From: Cyanobium sp. Aljojuca 7A6
Lineage (GTDB): Bacteria; Cyanobacteriota; Cyanobacteriia; PCC-6307; Cyanobiaceae
DNA length: 45,985 bases
Direction: 5' to 3'
Assembly (NCBI RefSeq): GCF_024346455.1
Contig: NZ_JAGQCY010000019.1
Coordinates: 1-45,985 of the forward strand
Positions 33,768 through 41,889 of this stretch are shown in pieces. A model generated the notes under the pieces. It ran no database searches and was not told the DNA's origin. It saw only the letters and a list, made by a program, of their open reading frames with translations. Positions within the stretch are counted from its first letter, which is position 1. Every line of letters starts with the position of its first letter. The position numbers were made by a program, and so were the translations under genes.

Positions 33768-35960
33768 ATGCCGGACAACGGATTGCGCTGCCACCTCCTG
33801 ATCGGCCCGCCGGCCAGCGGCAAGACCACCCTGGCCCGGGCCCTGGCGCCCCTGCTCACGGGGCCTGGTGAGCCACCGGCGGTGGTGCTCTCCACCGACG
33901 CGATCCGCGCCGAGGTGTTCGGCGATGCGGCGGTGCAGGGACCCTGGAGCACGATCGAGCAGCTGCTGCATGGGCGCCTGCGGGCGGCCGTGGCTGAGGG
34001 CATTCCGGTGATCGTCGATGCCACCCATGCCCGGCGGCCCTGGCGGCTGGCCCTCACCCAGGCGCTGGCGTTGCCGGCGCCGGTGGAGTGGGTCGGCTGG
34101 TGGCTGTTCACCCCCCTGGCCACCTGCCTGGAGTGGAACCAGCGCCGCCATCGCCTGGTGCCCGAGCCGGTGATCAAGGAGCTGGCGGCGGCCCTGGCCG
34201 ATCCGCATTTCGGCCCCAGCCGCGCCGAGGGCTTCGCCGCCGTGGTGGCGCTGGTGCCCAGCCACCACGCGTCCCTGGAGCCGGTGCTGGCCGAGGAGCT
34301 GGCCCGGCTTGACCAGCGCATCCGCTCGGCCACCAACCGGGAGCGGCAGGTGCAGCGCCATGGCCATTCCCGCCTGCTGGATCTCGAACGGCTGCTCTAT
34401 CTGCTGCGCCTGCTGAGCCGCTATCCGGACCTGGCCGCCAACGATCCCGTCACCGCCGCCGAGCTGGAGGCGATCGTCTCGCCCTTGCCCGAGGGGGATC
34501 TGGCCGATCGGGCGGCGGCCCTGCTGCGGCGGCTGCATGGCGACTGCTACGGCGATGCGGCAGCCCTGCGGGCCGACCTGGCCTGGCTGGAGCAGCAGGG
34601 GTTCAGCTCTGCCCAGCCCGTCGTCGCGCCGATCCAGCCGGCCCCTGTGCTGGCCGCGGCGGCGGGGTTGAACGCAGGTCTGCCTCCCCTGGGGGACGGC
34701 CAGGTGTTCGTGCGGGTGTTCACCCTGCTGCGCCACGTGCTGCAGCACCCCTTTGATCGGGAGGGCGGCAGCGACCTGCCCGGTCACCTGATCGAGGCGA
34801 TGGAGGAGATCCCCGGCGCCTACCTGCCGGGGGAGGCGGCCACCCTGCGCAAGGACCTGGAGAAGCTGCTGACGCCCTACGGCTTCCGGGTGCGCAACGA
34901 CAACGTGCGCCACGGCTACGCCCTGGGCACGGCGCTGCTGTCGGCGCCGCGGCTGCGGGAGATCCATGGGGTGGTGAGCCAGGCGGCTGGCCGCCTCGGG
35001 GATCCCTCGGCCCAGGACCTGCTGATCGAACTGGAAAAGCGGCTGCGGTGGGGCGGGATCAGCCCCGAGGCGACGCCGCCGGTGCGCACCTACGCCAACC
35101 ATTCGGTGGTGGATGCCGCCCTGGTGCGCCCGGATTCGCTCGCCGCCGACCGCCACGGCTACCGGCAGGCGGAGGCGATCGAGACGGCGATCCTCGAGCA
35201 CCGGCGGGTGGTGCTGGAGCGCTACGCCTCGGGGGCCAGCTTCCCCGACAGCCCGGTGGGGGAGCTGCGGGTCTGGCCGCTGCAGTTGATCTTCCACACC
35301 ATCGGCTGGTACCTGCTCTATGAGGAAGATGCCGTCGCCCAGCCCCACGGCCTGATCCGCACCGAGCGGCTGGATCGCCTGGCGCTGCGCCGCAGCGAGA
35401 GCCGCAACCGCCGCAGCGACGGGGCCCACCAGCAGGCCGTGGAGCGGGCCGGGCGGCTGCTGCACCTCAGCGGCGGCATCTACTGCGGCGACGACCTCAG
35501 CGAGCAGCTGGCCGTTGCCGGTGCCTCGCCAAAGACCCGGGCCCGGCACCTGGTGACCCTGCGCTTTTCGTGTGAGGACTGGGCCTTCGCCTTCATCCGC
35601 GAAGGCGTGCTGCGCTTCCCGATCGAGCACACCCGCTTCTCCAAACCCCTGCCGGGCGACAGCTGGTGGCGCCACCCCAAAGCGCCCCATCGGCTGGCGC
35701 CCAACCCTCCCGGCGACAGCCACCCCTACCCGGTGGAACTCGACCTGCCCCCCTGGACGCTCAGGCGGGACGTGGACCTGCGCACCTGGTTGCTGGGCTT
35801 CGCCGGCGGCGTCCGCATCGAGGCGCCGGCGGCCCTGCGCGAGGAGCACCAGGAGCGGGCCAGGGCTGTCCTGGCCGCCTATGGATCGGCTGGGGCGGTG
35901 CCCCAGGGCGATCCGGAGCCACCTGTGCGTTACTTCCCCAACCGGCTGCGGCGCCCCTGA
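33768..35960 (+). CDS. P-loop (Pnkp-like) kinase / WYL-type regulator fusion
   Basis: A 730-residue protein. Residues 8-190 form an AAA_33/Pnkp-like kinase domain: L-L-I-G-P-P-A-S-G-K-T-T (Walker A 13-21), T-D-A-I-R-A-E-V-F-G, I-V-D-A-T-H-A (Walker B-like) and R-L-V-P-E-P-V-I. Residues ~300-450 look like a helical or winged-helix segment, and ~440-720 resemble a WYL domain (Q-L-I-F-H-T-I-G-W-Y-L-L-Y-E, with R-T-E-R-L-D-R-L-A). WYL proteins sense nucleic acid or nucleotide ligands and often regulate defence genes. A kinase fused to a WYL part suggests nucleic-acid-end processing coupled to sensing, which is inference. It is six bases downstream of vapC. Confidence 0.78.
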   Translation: MPDNGLRCHLLIGPPASGKTTLARALAPLLTGPGEPPAVVLSTDAIRAEVFGDAAVQGPWSTIEQLLHGRLRAAVAEGIPVIVDATHARRPWRLALTQALALPAPVEWVGWWLFTPLATCLEWNQRRHRLVPEPVIKELAAALADPHFGPSRAEGFAAVVALVPSHHASLEPVLAEELARLDQRIRSATNRERQVQRHGHSRLLDLERLLYLLRLLSRYPDLAANDPVTAAELEAIVSPLPEGDLADRAAALLRRLHGDCYGDAAALRADLAWLEQQGFSSAQPVVAPIQPAPVLAAAAGLNAGLPPLGDGQVFVRVFTLLRHVLQHPFDREGGSDLPGHLIEAMEEIPGAYLPGEAATLRKDLEKLLTPYGFRVRNDNVRHGYALGTALLSAPRLREIHGVVSQAAGRLGDPSAQDLLIELEKRLRWGGISPEATPPVRTYANHSVVDAALVRPDSLAADRHGYRQAEAIETAILEHRRVVLERYASGASFPDSPVGELRVWPLQLIFHTIGWYLLYEEDAVAQPHGLIRTERLDRLALRRSESRNRRSDGAHQQAVERAGRLLHLSGGIYCGDDLSEQLAVAGASPKTRARHLVTLRFSCEDWAFAFIREGVLRFPIEHTRFSKPLPGDSWWRHPKAPHRLAPNPPGDSHPYPVELDLPPWTLRRDVDLRTWLLGFAGGVRIEAPAALREEHQERARAVLAAYGSAGAVPQGDPEPPVRYFPNRLRRP

Positions 35961-36552
35961 AGACCCTGCCTGGGCACCCCTCCGGGCCCCGCGAGCAGGG
36001 GCCCCAGGGCCTCCGCCGGCCCGCGTTCGTGTTCAAACAGGGGCCCATCCCCCTCGATCACTTGGCCGTCGTGCAGGCAGATCCGGTAGAGGGCGTCACC
36101 CATGGAATCCACCACGATGCAGTGGCGGGCCTGCTCGCTGACGATCGGCAGAAAGCCTGCGAACCACTCCATGGTGGCCCGGATCTGGCGGGCGGCCCGC
36201 TCGTTGTCGTCGTAGAAGCCGCCGTAGGCCAGCCGCAGGAACAGGCTGCACCAGGGCTCGCGGCGCTGGTAGTAGAAGGCGTGACTGTTGAGGCCATGGC
36301 CCCAGAAGCCCACGCTCAAAAAGCCCAGGGGGCCTCACTCAGAAAGGAATCGATCGTGCTCTGCAGCAGGTAGGGCGGCTCCGTGTCCCGGGCCGTGCCG
36401 AACAGGGTCTGCCCCTGCCAGTGCAGCGGCTGATCGGCAGGCAGCAGGCTGAGGGGGAAGGGGCCACCGATCCGCTCGGCGTAGAAGGTCAGAAGGCTGT
36501 CGAGCGTGGGCTCCATCGACGGGTCTGCGGCGGGATCCATCTTCCCCAGCAC
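35930..36552 (-). pseudogene. Unknown gene with a one-base frameshift in a homopolymer
   Basis: Two frames join into one protein. The first (36552 to ~36325) reads M-L-G-K-M-D-P, P-T-L-D-S-L-L-T-F-Y-A-E-R-I-G-G-P and D-S-F-L-S-E-A-P-W-A-F, then TGA. The second continues L-S-V-G-F-W-G-H-G-L-N-S-H-A-F-Y-Y, F-Y-D-D-N-E-R-A-A-R-Q-I-R and V-D-S-M-G-D-A-L-Y-R-I. Adding one T to the five-T run (plus strand AAAAA at 36318-36322) restores a continuous frame of ~200 residues. It could be a true mutation, a sequencing error, or slippage. No family recognised. The 3' end overlaps the kinase-WYL gene by 31 bases. Confidence 0.72.
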
Positions 36553-36610
36553 GGCCGGATTGGTGCGGTTTTCCCTGCGAAGGACCAGAGGTGGTTGAGG
36601 GCCGCTGGCG

Positions 36611-37366
36611 TCACAGCACCCCCAACCCCGCCTTCAACCCCTTGGTGACAGCCGCCAGAAAGGGCAGATCGAGCGTGTCGATCGTGTCGCTCATCTGGTG
36701 GTAGTGCGGGTTGCGCATGAAGGAGGTGTCGGTGACCATCACCGCGTCGTAGCTCGCATCCCAGAAGGGGCTGTGGTCGCTCAGGCGCACATCGGGAAGT
36801 GAGCGGCCGGCATCGGGCACCTGCAGCACCTTGGTGATCACGTGCTTCCCCATGCGGCTGGCCAGGCCAGGCAACATGCCGCTGGCACCCAGGTTGCCCA
36901 CCACGGCGATGAAGTCGCCCCGATCGCCATAGATCGCCCGCATCGCCGGGTGGGGGTAGTTCTGGGTTTCGCAGGTGTAGGCGAGCATCTCCAGGCTCAC
37001 CATCAGTTTCAGCTTTTGGCCGCTGGCCTTGAGTTCAGTGGCCAGGGCCGTGCTGCCGAGCATGCCCCACTCCTCCTGGTCGAAGGCCACGATCCACACC
37101 GGCCGCTTGGGCGGGTGAGCCTTTCAGTGCACCGCCAGCTCGATCAGGGCCGCCAGCCCGGAGGCGTTGTCGTCGGCGCCGATCGAGTGCAGGGGGCCGT
37201 CGTAGTGGGCCGCCACCAGCAAGGGGGCGAGCTCTGGGCGCTGGCCGGGGAGCCGCAGGATCAGGTTGGTGCCCGCATCCGTGCCCTCGCGAAAGTGGTG
37301 CTCCTCCACCGGCCCCAGGGCGCCGAGCTGTTCGGTGAGGTAGGCGCGCACGGCCATCAGGCCCAT
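36611..37366 (-). pseudogene. M28-family aminopeptidase with an in-frame TGA
   Basis: One frame, split by a TGA at 37124-37126. The 5' part reads L-V-A-A-H-Y-D-G-P and G-A-D-D-N-A-S-G-L-A-A-L-I-E-L (metal-binding His/Asp of the M28 fold). The 3' part reads P-V-W-I-V-A-F-D-Q-E-E-W-G-M-L-G-S (catalytic Glu pair), V-R-L-S-D-H-S-P-F-W and H-Y-H-Q-M-S-D-T-I-D-T (last metal His). Together they make a full M28 zinc peptidase core. The stop falls where relatives often have a polar or aromatic residue. Upstream of ATG 37366 the frame stays open to ~37480 without a start, so the N-terminus may also be lost. Confidence 0.82.
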
Positions 37367-37485
37367 GGGATCCCAGCGGGCATGGCGTGGGCGGGCCAGG
37401 TGCTGCAGGTGTTCCAGCAGGGGCGCGGGGTCGCGGGAGGGGTGATCGATGCTGAGGCCGTCAACGGGGCACGAAGCCTACTCGC

Positions 37486-37514
37486 TTGACACCTGCACTG
37501 CAAGTGTGGATAAT
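37486..37514 (+). promoter_or_regulatory. Promoter with internal dyad, upstream of the MerR-type gene
   Basis: TTGACA (37486-37491), a 17-bp spacer and GATAAT (37509-37514) form a near-consensus sigma-70 promoter seven bases before the ATG. Most of the spacer is a dyad: ACACCTGCA, one central base, TGCAAGTGT (37489-37507), eight of nine positions symmetric. A dyad between -35 and -10 is where MerR-family proteins bind, so self-regulation is likely. The short distance from -10 to ATG suggests a nearly leaderless transcript. Confidence 0.75.
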
Positions 37515-37520
37515 TAGGGG

Positions 37521-38156
37521 ATGGTCAAGGTCTTCACTCCAGCTGACGCCCTCTACGGCCTCGAGGACCTCCTCCTCGTCGCCGGCAAGCTGCTTGACGA
37601 GGAGATCTCGCCGCGCACGGTGCGTCTCTATGCCACCCAGGGGTTGATCGATCGCCCCGGCAAGGAGGGGCGCAGCGCGGTGTACGGCCACCGGCACCTG
37701 TTGCAACTGGTGCTGGTGCGCGCCCTGGCCCGGCGCGGGTTGAGTCTCTCCGCCATCGCTCCCTTCTGCGTTCTGGCCGACGCTGATCTGGAGCAGCAGC
37801 TGGAGCAGCTCGATGGGGAAGGGGCGGCGGCCACCGCTCCCTCCGCCAACGAGGCCCTTCAGTACCTGCGGGATCTGCCGTCCACGGCCGACGCCGTCGG
37901 TGCTGCGGCAGAGGAGTCTTCGTCCTTCGCACGAAAAGCTGCCGCGATGGGCTCCGTTCTTGGGATGCTCAACAAACCCCTCTCCTCCCGCACCAGCGAC
38001 AACGGCAGCCGCTGGCTGCGTTTCACCCTCGCCCCCGGCATCGAAGTGCACGTCCGCGACTCCGTGTTGCCTCCTCCCGCCGGCCCCCGGCGCCAGCAAT
38101 GGCTCCAGCACCTCCTGGACCGGCTCAACGCCCTGCTCGACGACGCCGACCGTTGA
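37521..38156 (+). CDS. MerR-type transcriptional regulator
   Basis: A 211-residue protein. The N-terminal winged helix shows E-I-S-P-R-T-V-R-L-Y-A-T-Q-G-L-I-D-R-P (the R-T-V-R-x-Y of MerR), then Y-G-H-R-H-L-L-Q-L-V-L-V-R-A-L-A-R-R-G-L-S-L-S-A-I. The middle has a Q-Q-L-E-Q-L-D-coil. The C-terminal part (W-L-R-F-T-L-A-P-G-I-E-V-H-V-R-D) is a ligand or partner region I do not recognise. No effector Cys cluster, so not a metal sensor of the classic kind. The VWA gene starts 33 bases downstream, suggesting an operon. Confidence 0.85.
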   Translation: MVKVFTPADALYGLEDLLLVAGKLLDEEISPRTVRLYATQGLIDRPGKEGRSAVYGHRHLLQLVLVRALARRGLSLSAIAPFCVLADADLEQQLEQLDGEGAAATAPSANEALQYLRDLPSTADAVGAAAEESSSFARKAAAMGSVLGMLNKPLSSRTSDNGSRWLRFTLAPGIEVHVRDSVLPPPAGPRRQQWLQHLLDRLNALLDDADR

Positions 38157-38189
38157 ATCCGTTCCCCCGTCCCACCGCTAACCCCCCCC

Positions 38190-39449
38190 ATGACCCGTCC
38201 CACCCTGCGTTTCCGGCCCCTGCGGCCGGCGGTGGCCTCCGATCGCCCGTCGATCCTGGATCTGCTGCTCACGATCACCCCACCGCCGGCGGCCGCTGAG
38301 GCCAACCGGCGCGAGCGGCCGCCGCTCAACCTGGCCCTGGTGATCGACCGCTCCGGCTCGATGGGCGGCACCAAGCTCAGCTACGCCCGCAAGGCGGCTC
38401 GCTTCCTGGCCGGGGAACTCACCAGCCGTGATCGGCTCGCCATCGTCAGCTTCGACGACGAGGTGCAGATCGTCGTGGCCTCTCGGCCCGTGGCCGATCC
38501 CCAGCCCTTCATCGCCGCCATTAACACGATCGACAGCGGCGGCTGCACGGCCCTCTTCGATGGCTGGCGGGCCGGAGCCACCCAGGTGGCGGAACACCTC
38601 GACCCCGCGGCGATGAACCGGGTGCTGCTGCTCTCCGATGGCCAGGCCAACGAGGGCCTCACAAACCAGGACCAGATCGCCGCCAAGGTGGCGGGCCTCA
38701 CTCAGCGCGGCATCAGCACCAGTGCCTTCGGCCTGGGGGACGACTTCGACGAAGACCTGATGGGGGCGATGGCGGCTGCGGGCGACGGCACCCTGGCCCA
38801 CATTGAAACCCCCAGCCAGCTGGCTGACCTCTATGCCTCCGAGCTCCGGGGGCTGGCGAGCACCTTCGGGCGGCGGGTGAGCCTTGGCCTGCGGGGCAAG
38901 CACGGCGCCGAGGTGGTCGATCTGCTCAACGACCTCAAGCGCACAGGTGCCGGCAACTACCAGCTCCCCAACCTGCGCGCCGGCCAGGAGCTCAACGTGG
39001 GCCTGCGGCTGGAGCTGCCCGCCTGGATCCCCAACCAGGAGATCCTCAGCGTGCGCCTGGCCTGGGAGGCCCCCGGCAGCGGCGACCGCCAGAGCCTGAT
39101 CGAACACCTGCAGTTGCCGGTGATGGCCCATGGGGAGCTCGATCAACTGGATGGCGATGAGGCGGTGGCGGAACAGCTGGCCCTCTTCAAAGCCAACCGG
39201 GAACGCAAACGCGTGATCACCGAACTGGATCGCGGCGATGTCATCAGCGCCAGCGCCAGCTTGGGCAAGCTGTTCGGCGACCTGTCGGCGATGCCCGCCA
39301 CCCCGAGGCTCACCCGGGAGCTCGACCTGCTCAGCGAGAAGCTGGCCCTGCTCAAGAGCGATCCGAAGCGCAGCCGCAAGAATCTGCGCCGCGAATCGCA
39401 GCGCTCCAGCCTCAACGTGTGGGAGAGCGAGGGTGGGCCCAGGGATTGA
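38190..39449 (+). CDS. von Willebrand factor A (VWA) domain protein
   Basis: A 419-residue protein without signal peptide. The VWA domain spans ~45-220 with an intact metal-ion site: V-I-D-R-S-G-S-M (D53, S55, S57), S-G-G-C-T-A-L-F-D (Thr) and L-L-L-S-D-G-Q-A-N-E-G (Asp). The later part has G-N-Y-Q-L-P-N-L-R-A-G-Q-E-L beta-type sequence and a charged coiled C-terminus (L-A-L-F-K-A-N-R-E-R-K-R-V-I-T-E-L). It is probably cytoplasmic. Pairing with a MerR-type regulator suggests a regulated protein-assembly role; the partner is unknown. Its 3' end overlaps the convergent vapC gene by 38 bases. Confidence 0.9.
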   Translation: MTRPTLRFRPLRPAVASDRPSILDLLLTITPPPAAAEANRRERPPLNLALVIDRSGSMGGTKLSYARKAARFLAGELTSRDRLAIVSFDDEVQIVVASRPVADPQPFIAAINTIDSGGCTALFDGWRAGATQVAEHLDPAAMNRVLLLSDGQANEGLTNQDQIAAKVAGLTQRGISTSAFGLGDDFDEDLMGAMAAAGDGTLAHIETPSQLADLYASELRGLASTFGRRVSLGLRGKHGAEVVDLLNDLKRTGAGNYQLPNLRAGQELNVGLRLELPAWIPNQEILSVRLAWEAPGSGDRQSLIEHLQLPVMAHGELDQLDGDEAVAEQLALFKANRERKRVITELDRGDVISASASLGKLFGDLSAMPATPRLTRELDLLSEKLALLKSDPKRSRKNLRRESQRSSLNVWESEGGPRD

Positions 39450-39849
39450 TCAGATCAAGGCCCAGCCCTGTGAAGTCGCTCACGTTGCGGGTGGCCAGTT
39501 GGGCGCCCTGGGCCAGGGCGGTGGCGGCGATCACCGCATCGGCCGTGGCGATCGGCCGTCCGAGCTGCTCCCGTCGCACCAGCAGCTCGCCATACCAATG
39601 GGCGGCCTTCCGGTGGAAGGCCAGCACGCGATCTCCCAGCAGGGCCGTCACCAACGCTTGCCAGCAATCCAGCAGGGCCTGCTTGCGGCGACCCTCCGGC
39701 AGCCGGGTGAGGCCGTGCAGGATCTCGGCTTCGTTCATGGCCGTGATGCCCACCTCCGCTGGATCGAGACCATCCGCCCAGGCCAATACCGCCGGCTCCG
39801 GCTGGGGCCGCATCAGTTCGGCGATCACGTTCGTGTCGAGAACGATCAC
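39412..39849 (-). CDS. vapC: VapC/FitB-type PIN-domain toxin
   Basis: A 145-residue complete PIN protein: M-I-V-L-D-T-N-V-I-A-E-L-M-R-P (first Asp), G-I-T-A-M-N-E-A-E-I-L-H-G (Glu), P-I-A-T-A-D-A-V-I-A-A-T-A (Asp) and L-A-T-R-N-V-S-D-F (Asp). D-T-N-V-I-S/A-E-L-M-R-P with a T-R-N-x-x-D-F end is the FitB subgroup. The ATG overlaps the antitoxin stop by four bases. The last 38 bases overlap the end of the VWA gene on the other strand. Confidence 0.92.
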   Translation of the reverse strand: MIVLDTNVIAELMRPQPEPAVLAWADGLDPAEVGITAMNEAEILHGLTRLPEGRRKQALLDCWQALVTALLGDRVLAFHRKAAHWYGELLVRREQLGRPIATADAVIAATALAQGAQLATRNVSDFTGLGLDLINPWAHPRSPTR

Positions 39850-40064
39850 CTCGGCAGATCCAGCTCCACCCCGCCGAGGGCGGCGAAATGGGCGTGGATG
39901 CGACTCCCCAGACCTGGGGTGTCAGTGCCAGCGGATTGCGGGAGCACGGCTTCGCGCAGGATCCTGCGGGCTTCCTCCTCCATGGAGTGGCCATGGCGCG
40001 CGGCCTGCAGTCGCAGCTGGGCCTTGGTGGCGTCGTCGAGGTTGCGGATCGTGAGGCTGGCCAT
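39846..40064 (-). CDS. vapB: FitA/VapB-type antitoxin
   Basis: A 72-residue ribbon-helix-helix protein, M-A-S-L-T-I-R-N-L-D-D-A-T-K-A-Q-L-R-L-Q-A-A-R-H-G-H-S-M-E-E-E-A-R-R-I-L-R-E. This matches FitA-type antitoxins almost residue for residue in the DNA-binding part. The C-terminal tail (G-S-R-I-H-A-H-F-A-A-L-G-G-V-E-L) contains the basic residue usually inserted into the FitB active site. Overlaps vapC by four bases. Confidence 0.9.
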   Translation of the reverse strand: MASLTIRNLDDATKAQLRLQAARHGHSMEEEARRILREAVLPQSAGTDTPGLGSRIHAHFAALGGVELDLPR

Positions 40065-40151
40065 AGCGATTTCTGCGCAGGCAATGCTGTCAGTGCTTGC
40101 AACGCTAGCGCTGGAGGTTGAGTTCGAGCGTTGGGCCCTGGCACGCCCAGA

Positions 40152-40457
40152 TCACGCCTCGCTCAGCGCAGCAGGAACAGCGCCAGCAGGCCCCAAACCA
40201 AGCCGAGCCCATGCATGGCGCGTGCGGCAGAGCTCCTGCTGGGCCAGGAACAGGGCACAGACCAGGGCCAGCAGGTAGACCAGCAGAACCACGAGGTGTT
40301 CGAGGGTTTCCGCGATGGCGTCCGGCCCCGGCCCGATCAGGTGCTGGGCGAGGTGGAAGATCTGGCCGGGCAGCTCGGCGCTGAGCATGAACACGAAGAA
40401 CAGGGCCACCCCTTGGCGCCCCAGGCGGGCGATCTGCGCGGCAGACGGGTGCGCCAT
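40152..40457 (-). CDS. Two-span membrane protein, unknown
   Basis: A 101-residue protein, M-A-H-P-S-A-A-Q-I-A-R-L-G-R-Q-G-V-A-L-F-F-V-F-M-L-S-A-E-L, a polar loop, then H-L-V-V-L-L-V-Y-L-L-A-L-V-C-A-L-F-L-A-Q-Q-E-L. Two helices of ~20 residues are visible. No family recognised. It lies between the FitAB locus and the next TA pair. The ATG at 40455-40457 is the best start; an upstream extension in the same frame lacks membrane-protein character. Confidence 0.6.
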   Translation of the reverse strand: MAHPSAAQIARLGRQGVALFFVFMLSAELPGQIFHLAQHLIGPGPDAIAETLEHLVVLLVYLLALVCALFLAQQELCRTRHAWARLGLGPAGAVPAALSEA

Positions 40458-40572
40458 CGTTCCGGAGCAGGGGCCAGGAGAAGTCTGAGCCTCGATGTGG
40501 GTGGGATGCGTGAGCTGGGTCTGGGTGATCGCCCTAGAGTCTGGCGATGATGGGCCTGGAGCTTTATTCAGG

Positions 40573-40770
40573 ATGGCTGTCGATCTCCCCTTGGCCGAGA
40601 TGAGCCTGGCCGACAAGCTCCAGGCCATGGAACTCCTCTGGGCCGAACTGTCCAAGACGCCTGAGCAGCAGCGTCGCGATCGGGTGCGGCAAGGCACCGC
40701 CAGCTTCCAGAGTTGGCATGCTGCCATGGGTGAGTTGAGGGCAGAACTGCGTGGACATCAGGCTCCTTGA
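40573..40770 (+). CDS. Addiction-module antitoxin (PF09720-like)
   Basis: A 65-residue protein with A-E-M-S-L-A-D-K-L-Q-A-M-E-L-L-W-A-E-L-S, the conserved helix of the unstable antitoxin family that pairs with RelE/ParE toxins, then a lysine-poor, tryptophan-containing tail S-F-Q-S-W-H-A-A-M-G. Its 3' end overlaps the toxin gene by 20 bases. The antitoxin looks complete although the toxin is shortened. Confidence 0.82.
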   Translation: MAVDLPLAEMSLADKLQAMELLWAELSKTPEQQRRDRVRQGTASFQSWHAAMGELRAELRGHQAP

Positions 40771-40948
40771 GAGCGCCAAGGAGGATCTCCGCAGTGGTTG
40801 GTTCTTCTACGAGCGACAGAGCCCAGGCCTCGGTGATCGCTTTCTCGATGCGATCGAAGCTGATGTCTACGCGATCCTGGATTGCCGGCGAGATCCGAAC
40901 TGGATTCGTGATCGACGCGGTGTGGCGCCCTCCGGGCCCTTGAGCTAG
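40751..40948 (+). pseudogene. RelE/ParE-type toxin with an internal deletion
   Basis: A 65-residue product. It begins D-I-R-L-L-E-S-A-K-E-D-L-R-S-G-W-F-F-Y-E-R-Q and continues L-G-D-R-F-L-D-A-I-E-A-D-V-Y-A-I, the usual first half. It then jumps to L-D-C-R-R-D-P-N-W-I-R-D-R, which is the very end of this toxin subgroup (...V-L-D-C-R-R-D-P-x-x-W). About 30-35 residues, the central beta-strands with the active-site basic residues, are missing with the frame kept. It is therefore probably unable to cut mRNA. GTG start at 40751. Confidence 0.8.
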
Positions 40949-41007
40949 GTCATCCCAACCCCAGTTGGCTGTGCGCCTTATCCCAGGGCACGGTCACCGC
41001 GGAGCGA

Positions 41008-41496
41008 TCAGGGCTGGGGTGCCAGCAGCTCAGCCAGGGAGCCGGAAAGGCGGAACCCAGCCGGATGGGCATAGACGATGTCGGCAATCTTCCAGCTTCC
41101 CGCAGGGCCGCGCACCAGCTGATAGCGCAGTTTCTGCGGCGCCTCCAAGGGGCGGTTGCGCAGGCCCGCCTGTACGGCCACCAGGGCTTCCAACCCTCCG
41201 CCGGGGGCGGCGGTGCAGCCCAGCACCTTGGCGCCGAAGGTCGACACCTGGGTGGCGCTGAACAGATCGAAGTCGACAAAACGGCCGCTGTTTGGATCGA
41301 GCGCGTAGGCACGCCTCAGCTTCTGGTACAGCCCATCGGTGAAGCGGCTTTGCTGGCTCTTGAGCTCGATCGGACCGCGCAGGTCCTGCCCAGCCACATG
41401 CCAGCGGTAGAGGCCATCCAGCTGGGCCTTCACCGGCGCTGGGCAGGGGGCGAGCGCCACGGCCGCCAACAGCGGCATCAGCTGGGGCAGGGGCAT
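41008..41496 (-). CDS. Secreted protein of unknown function
   Basis: A 162-residue protein with a signal peptide (M-P-L-P-Q-L-M-P-L-L-A-A-V-A-L-A-P-C). It continues L-D-G-L-Y-R-W-H-V, F-T-D-G-L-Y-Q-K-L-R-R-A-Y, G-R-F-V-D-F-D-L-F-S-A-T-Q and W-K-I-A-D-I-V-Y-A-H-P. The F-x-F-D-x-F-x-x-x-Q centre and W-x-I-x-D-I end resemble small exported DUF3828-like proteins. Role unknown. Complete, with no operon partner on its strand. Confidence 0.7.
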   Translation of the reverse strand: MPLPQLMPLLAAVALAPCPAPVKAQLDGLYRWHVAGQDLRGPIELKSQQSRFTDGLYQKLRRAYALDPNSGRFVDFDLFSATQVSTFGAKVLGCTAAPGGGLEALVAVQAGLRNRPLEAPQKLRYQLVRGPAGSWKIADIVYAHPAGFRLSGSLAELLAPQP

Positions 41497-41544
41497 GACG
41501 GCGTGCTGGCGTTGCTGTGAATCCTGGCAGCGGGGGCTGCCCTT

Positions 41545-41889
41545 TCAGGGCAGTTCCAGCCAACCCCGCAGGGCCAGATCCAGCTCGATCAGCAGCTGGG
41601 ACTCCAGTTGGCCCAACACCTTGCCCAGGGAGCTGAGCGGCACCGTGAACAGCTTGTCGACCATCAGCTCGGACGGCTTCTTCAGGCCATTGCGTGTTGT
41701 TGGCTGGACGGGAAGCCTGACCAGTGGAGCGTCCACCAGGGTGCTGGTGAGCGGACAGATGGTGACGCTCGGATGGGCCTGCAACCAGCGATCCGCTTGG
41801 ACCACCACGGCGGGGCGTGGTTTGCTGGCGTACGCGCCCGGGCTGGCCACGGTCACCACGGTGCCGCAGCGGAGCGCAGGCAGGCTCAT
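41545..41889 (-). CDS. mazF: MazF/PemK-type endoribonuclease toxin
   Basis: A 114-residue protein from an ATG at 41887-41889. MazF landmarks: C-G-T-V-V-T-V-A-S-P-G-A-Y-A-S-K-P-R-P-A-V-V-V-Q (with the catalytic Arg of K-P-R-P), V-T-I-C-P-L-T-S (Thr/Ser position) and a V-D-K-L-F-T-V-P end strand. MazF toxins cut mRNA or tRNA at short sequences. The ATG overlaps the antitoxin stop by four bases. All conserved segments are present. Confidence 0.88.
   Translation of the reverse strand: MSLPALRCGTVVTVASPGAYASKPRPAVVVQADRWLQAHPSVTICPLTSTLVDAPLVRLPVQPTTRNGLKKPSELMVDKLFTVPLSSLGKVLGQLESQLLIELDLALRGWLELP

Noticed and set aside
33312..35849. An 845-codon frame antisense to the kinase-WYL gene
   Set aside because: Shadow of a GC-rich gene with no motifs; the sense product has Walker A and WYL features.
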